Source of the DNA: Mesorhizobium japonicum MAFF 303099 | GTDB taxonomy: Bacteria > Pseudomonadota > Alphaproteobacteria > Rhizobiales > Rhizobiaceae | DNA: 64,000 nt | Assembly: GCF_000009625.1 (NCBI RefSeq) | Contig: NC_002678.2 | Span: 4,744,001-4,808,000, forward strand | Direction of reading: 5' to 3' | Part shown: in pieces, positions 8,414-17,192 of the stretch | Position numbering within the stretch: position 1 is the stretch's first letter | Layout: each line of letters begins with the position of its first letter | Notes under the pieces: generated by a model | Told to the model about the DNA's origin: nothing | Database searches by the model: none | What the model saw: only the letters and a program-made list of their open reading frames with translations | Made by a program: the position numbers and the translations under genes

Positions 8414-9604
8414 ATGCTTGCGCATCGGACAAACCTGTTCGGTACATCGGGTACCGCCGCGGCGCGCGCTGCCGCAAAAGCGGCGGCCGATGCTGGCAAG
8501 GAGATCATCGATCTGACCGCCGGCGAGATCTGGAGCGAGCTTGCTCCCACGATTCGCGACGGCGCGATCGACGCCATCAATAAGGGCGTCAATCGCTATA
8601 CCGATACGGTTGGCATGGTGGAGCTGCGCGAGGCACTGGCGCGGAAGATCTCCCTCGATACCGGACAGATCTGGAAGGCCGAGGAAGTTGCCGTGACGTC
8701 CGGAGCGAAGCAGGCCTTGTTCAATGCCGCAATGGTGCTGCTGAACCCGGGCGACGAGGTCATCATCCCGGCGCCTTACTGGACAACGTTTCCGGCCCAG
8801 GTGCTAATCGCCGGCGGCACACCGGTCTTCGTCGACACCAGATCCAACGGGTACGTCCCGCGCCCCGAGCACATCAAGGAGGCGGTCACCGAACGAACGC
8901 GGGCGATCGTCGTCAACACGCCCAGCAATCCGGCCGGTGCGGTCTACGATGTTGAGACCCTGATGGCCATCGCTCAACTGGCGGTCAGCCACAACCTGTG
9001 GATCATTTTCGACGAGTGCTATGGCGACTTCGTGCATGAGGATCATACCCACCATCCGATCGTCTCGGTCGCCCCGGAAATTCGAGCACGCGCGCTGATC
9101 GTCAGCTCCTTCAGCAAATCGCTGGCATTGACCGGCTGGCGCATCGGCTATCTGGCGGGTCCAAAAGAGGTGATCAATGCCGTCAACGCGCTGCAATCGC
9201 ACACCACTTCGAATCCAAACGTAATTGCCCAGCACGCGGTGCTCGCCCATTTGCAAAGGGGTGGCTCGGACTATGAAGGCAAGCTGCGTTCACGCCTCAC
9301 AAGCGCCAGACGGATCGGTCTTGACGTGCTTGCTTGGTTGACGCGTGTACCGGTCCCCAGGGCGCAAGGCGGCTTCTATTTCTATCTCGACCTTTCCCAT
9401 CTGCTGCGATCGGCATCGGAAGACGGCGCCTCAACGACAGCCGACGATATCGTGACGGCACTGCTTGCCGAAACTGGCGTCGCAGCTGTGTCGGGCGCCG
9501 CGTTCGGTGACCCCGCCGGCCTGCGCCTGTCCTATGGAATTCCATCTGAAAAACTCGCGACCGGCCTGGCCCGGCTCGTCGAATTCCTCAACTCCTGGAA
9601 ATGA
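8414..9604 (+). CDS. class I/II aminotransferase, probably phosphonopyruvate transaminase
   Basis: A 396-residue fold-type I PLP aminotransferase of the aspartate aminotransferase group. It shows a TSGAKQALFNA cofactor-phosphate segment, NTPSNPAG near residue 174, DECYGDF, and the Schiff-base lysine in SSFSKSLALTGWRIGY near residue 235. It follows pepM by 44 bases. With no decarboxylase gene nearby, the simplest role is amination of phosphonopyruvate to phosphonoalanine. That assignment is from context; sequence alone does not exclude another keto acid. Confidence 0.82.
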   Translation: MLAHRTNLFGTSGTAAARAAAKAAADAGKEIIDLTAGEIWSELAPTIRDGAIDAINKGVNRYTDTVGMVELREALARKISLDTGQIWKAEEVAVTSGAKQALFNAAMVLLNPGDEVIIPAPYWTTFPAQVLIAGGTPVFVDTRSNGYVPRPEHIKEAVTERTRAIVVNTPSNPAGAVYDVETLMAIAQLAVSHNLWIIFDECYGDFVHEDHTHHPIVSVAPEIRARALIVSSFSKSLALTGWRIGYLAGPKEVINAVNALQSHTTSNPNVIAQHAVLAHLQRGGSDYEGKLRSRLTSARRIGLDVLAWLTRVPVPRAQGGFYFYLDLSHLLRSASEDGASTTADDIVTALLAETGVAAVSGAAFGDPAGLRLSYGIPSEKLATGLARLVEFLNSWK

Positions 9605-9634
9605 CACCGCAACACAACGAAAGAGGTGAATGAG

Positions 9635-10453
9635 ATGCCTCCCGCTGCTCCCAGGAAAGCCGTCATTCTCGCCGCCGGCTTCGGCTCCCGCCTGCGTCCG
9701 CTGACCGATCTGTGTCCCAAGCCCCTCGTCGAAGTCAACGGCACACCGATACTTTACAATGCACTGTGGAACCTTCAGACGGTGGGAGTTGAAGAGGTGA
9801 CGATTGTTGTCGGCTATCGCAAGGATGCCATTCGCCATGCCTGTGGCGAACGCTTCGGTAGACTTGAAATCAACTATGTCGAGTCCTCGGTCTTCGACAA
9901 GACAGGGAGCGCCTACTCGCTCTGGCTGGCACGCGACACGCTTCTTTCCGGCGACTGTTATCTCCTCGAAGGTGACGTCTTCTTCGAAGAAGATGCGCTG
10001 CGCCACCTGATCAGGGTGGAGGCGGCCAATGCCGCCGCGGTCGCGCCCTTCGATCCATCCATGGAAGGGTCCGCGGTCGTCCTTTCCAGCAACGGCTTCA
10101 TATCCGAAGTCCGGTTGAAGCAGACGGCGGCAAATCTGGTATCAGGCACCCCGGTGCTCTTCAAGATGATGAACCTCATCCGGTTCTCTGGCGCCGAACT
10201 CCAAACGGCGATCGTCCCGGTCCTCCACGACCTGATCGGCTCGGGCGCAATCAAAGCCTATACCGAGGAGCTACTCGCGCATCTCATCGAGCAGCGCGGA
10301 CTGCAACTCGCCGCGGCGCGATGTGACGATTTGCGATGGTACGAGATCGACAGTGAACAGGACCTGCGGGTAGCGGAAAGGATTTTCGCCTTCGAGCGAC
10401 CTCACAGACATAGTGCCGACGCGCCGGCCGCCGTGGCGGGGGTAGGAGGATGA
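9635..10453 (+). CDS. nucleotidyltransferase, phosphonate/choline-phosphate cytidylyltransferase type
   Basis: A 272-residue NTP transferase with the signature AAGFGSRLRPLTD followed by CPKPLVEVNG at the N-terminus, and later a SAYSLWLARD strand like that of LicC and PntC cytidylyltransferases. In phosphonate pathways PntC-type enzymes activate 2-aminoethylphosphonate with CTP. The frame could begin at GTG 9626, but ATG 9635 is better placed after AAGAGG. Its stop overlaps the next start (ATGA), so it is translationally coupled to the CDP-alcohol phosphatidyltransferase, which would use a CMP-activated head group. The head group is inferred. Confidence 0.82.
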   Translation: MPPAAPRKAVILAAGFGSRLRPLTDLCPKPLVEVNGTPILYNALWNLQTVGVEEVTIVVGYRKDAIRHACGERFGRLEINYVESSVFDKTGSAYSLWLARDTLLSGDCYLLEGDVFFEEDALRHLIRVEAANAAAVAPFDPSMEGSAVVLSSNGFISEVRLKQTAANLVSGTPVLFKMMNLIRFSGAELQTAIVPVLHDLIGSGAIKAYTEELLAHLIEQRGLQLAAARCDDLRWYEIDSEQDLRVAERIFAFERPHRHSADAPAAVAGVGG

Positions 10454-11049
10454 TCCGCTATCTGTTCGACGCTGCAAATGCCATTACGGCCCTTGGGCTG
10501 ATCTTGGCCACCACGGCGATCTACTTTGCTTTGATCGGGCGCTTCGAGATTGGCATCTGTTTCGGCTTGTGGGCTCTTTTGGCAGATGATGCCGACGGCA
10601 TGGTCGCGAAGAGTTCCCCGAACCGGTCCGCTTTGATGGCACAGCTGGGTGGCGCGTTGGACGGGCTGCTTGATTTGGTCTACGCAGCCGTCTTTCCAGC
10701 GGTTCTGATTTTGTCCTTCAACGCGTTCTCCGTTCCCGCATTGTTGGCTGCCAACTGCCTCATCCTGTCAGGGGCTCTGCGCCTCAGCTATTTTTCGACG
10801 TTCGGACTGGACGCTGACGGATTCGGCAGAGGATTGCCGTTGAACAATAATCTCTTCGTGTTGGCGTTCCTCTTCGTCGCCGACCATCACTTGCCGGTGC
10901 AAGGCCTGGGCAACCTATTGATCGGTGCAGGGTTTGTGCTGTCGGTCCTGCATCTTTCAAACTTCAAATTTCCGGGTACCGGCAGTGCATTGCGCTTGGG
11001 CAACCTTACACTCGCCGCAGCCGGATCTGTCGCCTTGCTCACAGCGTGA
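10450..11049 (+). CDS. CDP-alcohol phosphatidyltransferase family membrane protein
   Basis: A 199-residue integral membrane protein with about five hydrophobic segments. It carries the family motif DDADGMVAK followed by GGALDGLLD, which keeps all four aspartates of the D-x2-DG-x2-AR...G-x3-D-x3-D signature. The arginine of AR is lysine, and the stretch between that pair and the glycine is about 12 residues instead of 8. A later RLSYFSTFGL...GRGLP region resembles phosphatidylserine synthases. Coupled to the nucleotidyltransferase, it would move a phosphonate head group from a CMP carrier onto a lipid alcohol, giving a phosphonolipid. Substrate identity is inference. Confidence 0.8.
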   Translation: MIRYLFDAANAITALGLILATTAIYFALIGRFEIGICFGLWALLADDADGMVAKSSPNRSALMAQLGGALDGLLDLVYAAVFPAVLILSFNAFSVPALLAANCLILSGALRLSYFSTFGLDADGFGRGLPLNNNLFVLAFLFVADHHLPVQGLGNLLIGAGFVLSVLHLSNFKFPGTGSALRLGNLTLAAAGSVALLTA

Positions 11050-11079
11050 ATCAGTTTGTAGCCATAGGGAAGAGAATAC

Positions 11080-11994
11080 ATGGAAAGCTCTTTCGAGGTC
11101 GAAACTCGCACCGTCTTTGATCGCTACCAGCGCCAGCAGGAGAATGATGACCACATATTCGACAGGTTGGTCTCTCTAATCGAGGAGGAATATTTCGGCC
11201 TGCCAACCGGTAGCTTCCGCGGCCTTGATGTCCTGGATGCGGGCTGCGGCTCCAACGCGAATGCGTCCTGGGCGTTTCTCGACAAGGGGGCACGAAACGT
11301 TGTTTCGCTTGAATTGAGCAATGATTGGATGGATTGCGCGCGCAAACGGCTCAGCCGATTTGGGCTGCGCTCGGAACTGGTCGCTGGCAGTGTGCTCGAT
11401 CTGCCGTTTGACGACTTCAGTTTCGATTTTGTCCATTGCGCAGGGGTTTTGCCGCACACAAGCAATCCGAAAAAAGGCTTTGAAGAGCTTGCCCGTGTAA
11501 CCCGCCCCGGCGGCAGCTTCTTTTTGACGATTATGGGTACCGCCAACGGCGTCATTTACCGATGCATCAATCACTTGCGAGAACTCTACCAAAGCGACGA
11601 ACAATTCCGCAGTTCCATTGACAATCTGGATGCATCCACCGCACGCGAAGCCATCAACTGGCTGTTGCGAATAAAGGACGGCGAAGAGAAAGAATATATA
11701 CCCGGCGAAAACGAATTCTTTCGGAGTCTTTTTGATGATGATTTGTTCGTGACGATCCGGGATCGCTTCCAGGCGCCGACCTATCACGAGTTCGCCTTCA
11801 CAGAGGCTCAAATCCGAGGTTGGTATGGCGAGTGCGGCTTCGAGAAAATCCGCAGGATCTCAAGGTATACAAAAAATTTCCATAACCTTCGGCGTTTTCT
11901 CGCTCCGATGTACCGTCATTATGACCACCCGCTGGCCCGCTTCTGGTTCGGCGATGGCTGCATCCAGATGATCGGCGAAAAGCCGAGCACGTAG
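11080..11994 (+). CDS. class I SAM-dependent methyltransferase
   Basis: A 304-residue methyltransferase with SAM-binding motif I LDAGCGSNAN near residue 53, an acidic strand end (VSLELS), the DLPFDDFSFDFVHCAG block and a post-motif TRPGGSFFLTI. ATG 11080 follows GGGAAGAG. It lies 30 bases after the membrane transferase and 32 bases before the asparagine-synthase-like gene, in one apparent operon. It could methylate the phosphonate head group or a downstream intermediate; the target atom cannot be told from sequence. Confidence 0.85.
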   Translation: MESSFEVETRTVFDRYQRQQENDDHIFDRLVSLIEEEYFGLPTGSFRGLDVLDAGCGSNANASWAFLDKGARNVVSLELSNDWMDCARKRLSRFGLRSELVAGSVLDLPFDDFSFDFVHCAGVLPHTSNPKKGFEELARVTRPGGSFFLTIMGTANGVIYRCINHLRELYQSDEQFRSSIDNLDASTAREAINWLLRIKDGEEKEYIPGENEFFRSLFDDDLFVTIRDRFQAPTYHEFAFTEAQIRGWYGECGFEKIRRISRYTKNFHNLRRFLAPMYRHYDHPLARFWFGDGCIQMIGEKPST

Positions 11995-12026
11995 TCGGCG
12001 TTATTCGTGCCAAGAGAGCGACCCCA

Positions 12027-13919
12027 ATGTGCGGAATCTTTGGGATAGTCCTCAAAAACGAGGGAACACCCGTTTGTGCTGCGGCCGTTGAGCGTTGCGC
12101 TGACGCTCTCGCTCATCGCGGACCTGATGCCAGCGGCCTATACATTAATCAATCGGTAGCATTCGCGCATCGACGGCTATCGATTGTCGACGCTCATTCT
12201 CGAGCCAATCAGCCCTATCGCGATGCCAATACCGGAGTGGTGGTAACGTACAACGGCGAGATATTCAACTATCGGGAAATTAGAACTGAATTGAGGGATA
12301 TGGGTTTTTTCTTCTCGACGGTGTCCGACACCGAGGTTCTAATTCTTAGCTATATTGCTTGGGGAAAGTCATTCTTAAATCGTCTTGACGGGATATTTGC
12401 CTTCGCGCTTTTCGACCCGCGGAACTCGCTTGTTCTCATCGCCCGAGATCGTTTGGGGGTAAAACCCCTTTACTACACGATCTGCGACGTTGGGCTTCTG
12501 TTTGCGTCGCAGCCGAACGCTCTCATTCGCTGGCCGGGCGTCATGCGCGGACCCGACATGATCGGCGCGCTCAGCTTTCTATCCTATCGCGCGGTTGTCG
12601 GCGCCAGAACGCTGTTCGCCGGGATTTCCAAGTTAGAGCCCGGCCATCTCCTCGAAATAAGAAATGGGCGACACACGTCCGAACGTTGGTGGAATCTGTC
12701 AGAGCGCATTTCGCGATGTAAGCCCGACTACTCCGACATACGCAGACTACTCGGAAGCGCCGTCGAACGTCAGCTGGTGGCTGACGTACCGGTCGCCGCA
12801 TTGTTGTCCGGTGGACTTGACTCGAGCATCCTCGCCTATGAGGCGTCCGCCCGCTCCCAAATCCGTCCGATCTGCTATACCGGCAAGGTCGAGACCGCCG
12901 ATTATGACGAGACGGCTTATGCGATGGAGGTCGCCGCAGAATTCGGGCTCACTCACCGGGTCGTCCCAATTGGAGAACCTTCCGATATCTACGCTGTGTC
13001 AGAGCTGGTTCGCCTGCGCGGACATCCGCTTGGGATGCATAACGAAATCGCAATGTTTACGCTCGCAAAGGCGATTTCGAAGGAGCATAAGGTCGTCCTC
13101 ACCGGCGAGGGGGCCGATGAGATTTTTGCTGGCTACAGCCGATTGTTCCGTACGCCGTATGATTACAATCGAAGCAAGATCATCGCCGCATTACCACGTG
13201 CTCTTGCCCAGGTCGCACGCCGGCGCCTCGGACTCGACGTCCATGGCAGTCAATTGCAGTTCTTCCTGGCGCGTTACAGCTACTTCCCGACCGATGAAAT
13301 CCGCTCGCTTGTCATCGATGGGCGGGTACGAAGGGAGCACGAGATGGCTCTGTTCGATCACTTCTCGACTCAATTTGCAGAGGCCGGCGGAGATTTCTTT
13401 AGCAAGATCTCATATGTTCTCGTCTCTACGCATTTGCCCGCATTGCTGGAAATGGTTGACAACACCACAATGGCAGCTGGGCTTGAAGCTCGCGTTCCTT
13501 ATACCGATCACCAGCTCGTTACCGCCGCAATGGCGATGCCCGGCTCACAGCGGTTGAGGTGGAGGTCTCCAATCGCTTCGGTCCAGGCACTGTGGCATCC
13601 GGTTGCTTCCTTCAGCGAACGTCTCGATGTCTCAAAATTCCCCTTAAGAAGGGAATACCGGAGCGTCTTGCCCAGATCTGTTCTATCTCGCAAAAAGATG
13701 GGATTTCCGCTGCCACTGGGTCAGTGGGCCGTTGGCGAGGGAGCAACGGAATATCGAAGGCTGCTGTTTGATAAGGACTCTCCACTGGGAGATTTGTTCG
13801 ATCCTGCTGCTTTGCGGCGTTGGTTCGAGGCCGGACGACGAAATCCTTCAGACTCGTTTGGTCGGAAGTTCTGGCTGTTGGCCAACCTTGGGATATTCTT
13901 CAAAGAGGTATTCTCATGA
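12027..13919 (+). CDS. asparagine synthase (glutamine-hydrolysing) family amidotransferase
   Basis: 630 residues with a complete class II glutamine amidotransferase domain (Met-Cys-Gly-Ile-Phe start, so the nucleophile is Cys2; HRGPD near residue 31; NGEIFNYRE) and a synthetase domain with the PP-loop SGGLDSS near residue 261. In specialised-metabolite clusters such AsnB-like proteins amidate a carboxylate or join an amine to it. Inside a phosphonate cluster this suggests amide formation on a phosphonoalanine-like intermediate. Ordinary asparagine synthesis is possible but less likely given the operon. Confidence 0.86.
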   Translation: MCGIFGIVLKNEGTPVCAAAVERCADALAHRGPDASGLYINQSVAFAHRRLSIVDAHSRANQPYRDANTGVVVTYNGEIFNYREIRTELRDMGFFFSTVSDTEVLILSYIAWGKSFLNRLDGIFAFALFDPRNSLVLIARDRLGVKPLYYTICDVGLLFASQPNALIRWPGVMRGPDMIGALSFLSYRAVVGARTLFAGISKLEPGHLLEIRNGRHTSERWWNLSERISRCKPDYSDIRRLLGSAVERQLVADVPVAALLSGGLDSSILAYEASARSQIRPICYTGKVETADYDETAYAMEVAAEFGLTHRVVPIGEPSDIYAVSELVRLRGHPLGMHNEIAMFTLAKAISKEHKVVLTGEGADEIFAGYSRLFRTPYDYNRSKIIAALPRALAQVARRRLGLDVHGSQLQFFLARYSYFPTDEIRSLVIDGRVRREHEMALFDHFSTQFAEAGGDFFSKISYVLVSTHLPALLEMVDNTTMAAGLEARVPYTDHQLVTAAMAMPGSQRLRWRSPIASVQALWHPVASFSERLDVSKFPLRREYRSVLPRSVLSRKKMGFPLPLGQWAVGEGATEYRRLLFDKDSPLGDLFDPAALRRWFEAGRRNPSDSFGRKFWLLANLGIFFKEVFS

Positions 13920-13957
13920 CGAATATGCGAGCCCGCAGGCGGTCGCTTGCGGGCATG

Positions 13958-15265
13958 TTACAGAAGACCCCTTGCCGAAAACGGGGCGTCGGACAATCCC
14001 AAGATCTGAGCAATGGTTGGCGTGAACTCTTCAGCGGAGCCCCAGGCAATATTGCAAGGTTGCATTCCAGGGATGCTCAACAGGCATATCCGATCGTCCT
14101 CCGCGCTGCCGGGTCGAAAACCGTGGGTGGACCTGTATCGAGGTCTGCCCGTCGGGCCAGCTTCTTGCGTGTCTCCAACGGTCTCCTCGAAGGAGTGTCC
14201 AGGAGGTGCGACATAGGTCGCTATGCAATCGCGTTCATTTACCGGAACATGGTCGCTCGACCACGGCTCCACTTGGAAGCGCGCCAACAGTCCGTCTGCG
14301 ATTCTGCGGTCATGAGCTCCGTCAACCAGGACATGGAGCGTCGCTCCTTCACTTTCCCAAAGCAAGTCAGGGATGATCGCATCCGGATAAATGGTTGTGT
14401 GGACGGCGCTATGTCCATGGTCACTTGCGACTACGATCGCGTAATCGTCTTTCCGCCCGACTCGCCTCAGTCCTTCGATGAGAGCGCCAATCATCATGTC
14501 GGCCGCGGCGATAGACCAATGTGCCGCCTCGCTTTCGTATCCGAACTGATGCTGAATCGAATCCGTCATGTCGATCTCGGTCAAAATGAGATCAGGCGGG
14601 TTCTCCGAGCAAGCCAGCGCTCCTGCAGCCCCGATCATGAGATGATCCGCGGCCAGGCCCGCAACGAGAGCAGTGCTCGCAACGGTGTCGCTACTGGACG
14701 GGAAGCCGAAGAGATCGAGCACGCCGGCGGCTCGCAACCGCCCATTTGGATCTTTGATCATGCGCGAGCGAGCGATGCGGTTTTCGGGCAGGCTCTTAAA
14801 TGACCGGCTTCCCTGGAGAAACCCTCGTTCCCACCAGGCCGGCACGAAGACATCGCAATCGGCTGGGTCGATCAACCCAGCGCCGATGGACGCGACATCA
14901 AGCCCGCTATTTTTGGCAAGCTTTGCAATGGTCGGAACCCGCAGATCAGACGCGTCGGCGCAGACAAACGAGCCATCTCGCACAATGTGGTTTCCGTAGA
15001 TCCCGTTCGCTTGAGGCGCCGCGCCGGTTAGCATGCTTGCGCGCCCCGGCATCGACGTTCCCGGCACCGTTGAGCGCAGGCGAGTGATGGACAGACCGTC
15101 TCCTGCCAAACGAAGAAGCGTCGGCAACCGATGTTTGTGCTTTTCGAAATAGTCCGCGCTTACGCCGTCCATGAGGATCAGAATCGCTTTCGTAGGAGCG
15201 CGCGGCTTTATCGAGGCAGGCGTCTGAAAACGAGCGGTAGGCCTGGATGGATTGGTGTGGGTCAT
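13958..15265 (-). CDS. alkaline-phosphatase-superfamily hydrolase (nucleotide pyrophosphatase/phosphonoacetate hydrolase type)
   Basis: A 435-residue protein facing the operon. The N-terminal ILILMDGVSADYF metal motif, the STVPGTSMPGRASMLTG segment with the active-site Ser/Thr, the ASDHGHSAV second metal motif near residue 285 and the THGF motif near 382 place it with type I phosphodiesterases, nucleotide pyrophosphatases and phosphonoacetate hydrolases. ATG 15265 has an AGG site. The convergent position beside asnB suggests a role in phosphonate processing, hydrolysis of a nucleotide-activated intermediate, or self-protection. These options cannot be separated here. Confidence 0.82.
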   Translation of the reverse strand: MTHTNPSRPTARFQTPASIKPRAPTKAILILMDGVSADYFEKHKHRLPTLLRLAGDGLSITRLRSTVPGTSMPGRASMLTGAAPQANGIYGNHIVRDGSFVCADASDLRVPTIAKLAKNSGLDVASIGAGLIDPADCDVFVPAWWERGFLQGSRSFKSLPENRIARSRMIKDPNGRLRAAGVLDLFGFPSSSDTVASTALVAGLAADHLMIGAAGALACSENPPDLILTEIDMTDSIQHQFGYESEAAHWSIAAADMMIGALIEGLRRVGRKDDYAIVVASDHGHSAVHTTIYPDAIIPDLLWESEGATLHVLVDGAHDRRIADGLLARFQVEPWSSDHVPVNERDCIATYVAPPGHSFEETVGDTQEAGPTGRPRYRSTHGFRPGSAEDDRICLLSIPGMQPCNIAWGSAEEFTPTIAQILGLSDAPFSARGLL

Positions 15266-15431
15266 GTTGCACCTGGAAGAGACCGATCGAAACCAAAGCC
15301 CCCTATAGGCTTCGGATGACGCCGGTATGAACGCATCACGGGATACTTCGAGCGCCAGTGGGTCGTTTTGATTTTGGGAATGGGCGCTTCTACGCGCTCT
15401 TTTTGCTTCCTTCAGAAGAAAGGAGTCCGAG

Positions 15432-17138
15432 ATGGCCGATACGACCCGTGCTATTTTTATCCTCGATTTCGCAGGGCCAAAAATACATCTGTGGAGTGGC
15501 AGCTACGATGCACCGTTGGTTCCTATCAACGGTCAGCCGCTCTTGGACCGTCTCGTCAACGCCTGTGTCGAAAACGGCATTGAAGATGTCACTCTCGTTG
15601 AAAACTTGAGTAGCGGCACATTCGATGGGTTCCGCCTGCAGGACAGCACAAATACGCTTTCGTGGCACGACGCGCATGACGGCGATCTCATTGAGAAGTT
15701 CCGCCAACATGATGGCGATACTCTCCTGATATGGGGAACACCGCTTTTCGACAGTGAGGTTCTTGACGGTATCAATACCAACAAGGGTTTGCGCGGCTCC
15801 GCTTGGCGGCCCGACGCGCCGACCGGGATTTATCGATTGAGTGCTGATGTTCTACGCAATCTTCTGGCCGAAAGCCGCGCCGCGGCATCTCTGCATCAGG
15901 CCTTCAGCAGGTTAGTCGCGGGCCTGTCCCAGCTGGACGTAGCGTTGCCTGGCAATGTGCTGACTGCCGGCTCCAAGCTGCTCGATATTTGCGACGGTGT
16001 CGACGCATCCATCGCGGAATTTCGGTGTGACAAGGAGAACGTGCTGCGGCGTCTGGAAACGAGCGTCGGAGGTTATTGGCGCAAGCCAATCGCCGAGTAC
16101 ATGCTTCTTTGCAATACCCGCTTCCCTCCCAAGACTTTTTACGATCGGCTGGCGGCGAGGCTCGAAGGCGTGTTGACATGCTATCCTTCTCAGCAGATCG
16201 ATATCGCTTCAGTTGTTGGCACGATGACCTCGCAGCAGCCGGACTTTATTGCAGTCGGAAACGGGGTGACCGACCTCATCCAGGCGCTCTATTCAACGCT
16301 GAACCCAACAATCGCGATTCCCGTGCCGACGTTCGCCGGCTTTCAAACACCTCTCGATGACGAACAAAAGAACAACTTCGTCCTCACCCCGCCCTATTTC
16401 GATCTCGACGTTCGAGCTTTCCTGGAATTCGTACTGGCGACAGGCGCGGATACGGCAATCGTTGTAAATCCAAACAATCCGACCGGTCGACTTGTTGATC
16501 ATGCTGACGTGGCATGGCTGGCGGAGGCCCTAGGATCTCGAGGGCGACGGCTGATCGTGGATGAATCGTTCATTGATTTTCCCGCTGATGGCCGACCAAA
16601 CAGCGTTGAGAATCTGGTTCCGTCCTGTGCCAATTTGATCGTGGTGAAGAGCCTTGGAAAGGTCTTCGGACTTGGCGGAATCCGGCTCGCCTACCTCATG
16701 GCTGGCGATCCCACCCTCGTTGCCGCCGTGCGCCGGAAACTGCCGCTGTGGAACATTAACGGCATTGCGGAATACACACTGTTCCTGCTTCCCGAATTCG
16801 CAGAGGAATTGGAACACAGTCTAGACATGTTGCGAGAAGATAGAGAGCTGTTCATCGAGGAGCTGCGGACGGTACCGGGCCTCGACGTCGTACCTTCGCA
16901 AACGAATTTCATCTTGTGCCGGCTGCCTGAAAATTCGGTATCCGCTGCCGAGCTCAAGCGCCGCCTCGTTCTGTTCGAATCCGTCCTCGTAAGAGAATGC
17001 GGCTATCAAGCCATGAACGACGCAGATCGATATCTGCGCCTGACGGTTCGAAGTCGGACGGAAAACGAAAGGCTGGCAAAAGCTCTGCGGCGCACCTTAA
17101 GCCGCTCAACGGCCTCTGAGAGTGACGCCCTGACGTGA
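15432..17138 (+). CDS. fusion of a nucleotidyltransferase-like domain with a CobD/HisC-type PLP enzyme
   Basis: 568 residues in two parts. Residues 1-210 resemble a nucleotidyltransferase (PLVPINGQPLLDRLV, later TLLIWGTPLF), but the usual N-terminal AAGxGxRL loop is missing, so this half may be altered or inactive. Residues 220-560 are a fold-type I PLP enzyme with VVNPNNPTGRLVD, VDESFIDF and lysine in VVKSLGKVFGLGGIRLAY near residue 408. This resembles histidinol-phosphate aminotransferase and, more closely by eye, threonine-phosphate decarboxylase (CobD). PntC-aminotransferase fusions are known in phosphonate pathways, but with a different aminotransferase subfamily. A CobD-like half could decarboxylate phosphonoalanine to 2-aminoethylphosphonate; this is a hypothesis. 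Confidence 0.78.
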   Translation: MADTTRAIFILDFAGPKIHLWSGSYDAPLVPINGQPLLDRLVNACVENGIEDVTLVENLSSGTFDGFRLQDSTNTLSWHDAHDGDLIEKFRQHDGDTLLIWGTPLFDSEVLDGINTNKGLRGSAWRPDAPTGIYRLSADVLRNLLAESRAAASLHQAFSRLVAGLSQLDVALPGNVLTAGSKLLDICDGVDASIAEFRCDKENVLRRLETSVGGYWRKPIAEYMLLCNTRFPPKTFYDRLAARLEGVLTCYPSQQIDIASVVGTMTSQQPDFIAVGNGVTDLIQALYSTLNPTIAIPVPTFAGFQTPLDDEQKNNFVLTPPYFDLDVRAFLEFVLATGADTAIVVNPNNPTGRLVDHADVAWLAEALGSRGRRLIVDESFIDFPADGRPNSVENLVPSCANLIVVKSLGKVFGLGGIRLAYLMAGDPTLVAAVRRKLPLWNINGIAEYTLFLLPEFAEELEHSLDMLREDRELFIEELRTVPGLDVVPSQTNFILCRLPENSVSAAELKRRLVLFESVLVRECGYQAMNDADRYLRLTVRSRTENERLAKALRRTLSRSTASESDALT

Positions 17139-17192
17139 CATTTGCGCAGCGAACTGAATAGTCTTTTTTCGAATGCCGCGAGAGAGAGAAGC

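Noticed and set aside
13820..14803. 327-codon plus-strand open frame opposite the AP-fold hydrolase
   Set aside because: It overlaps a gene with clear catalytic motifs on the other strand, has no family features and is rich in arginine and serine as expected for an antisense frame in GC-rich DNA.
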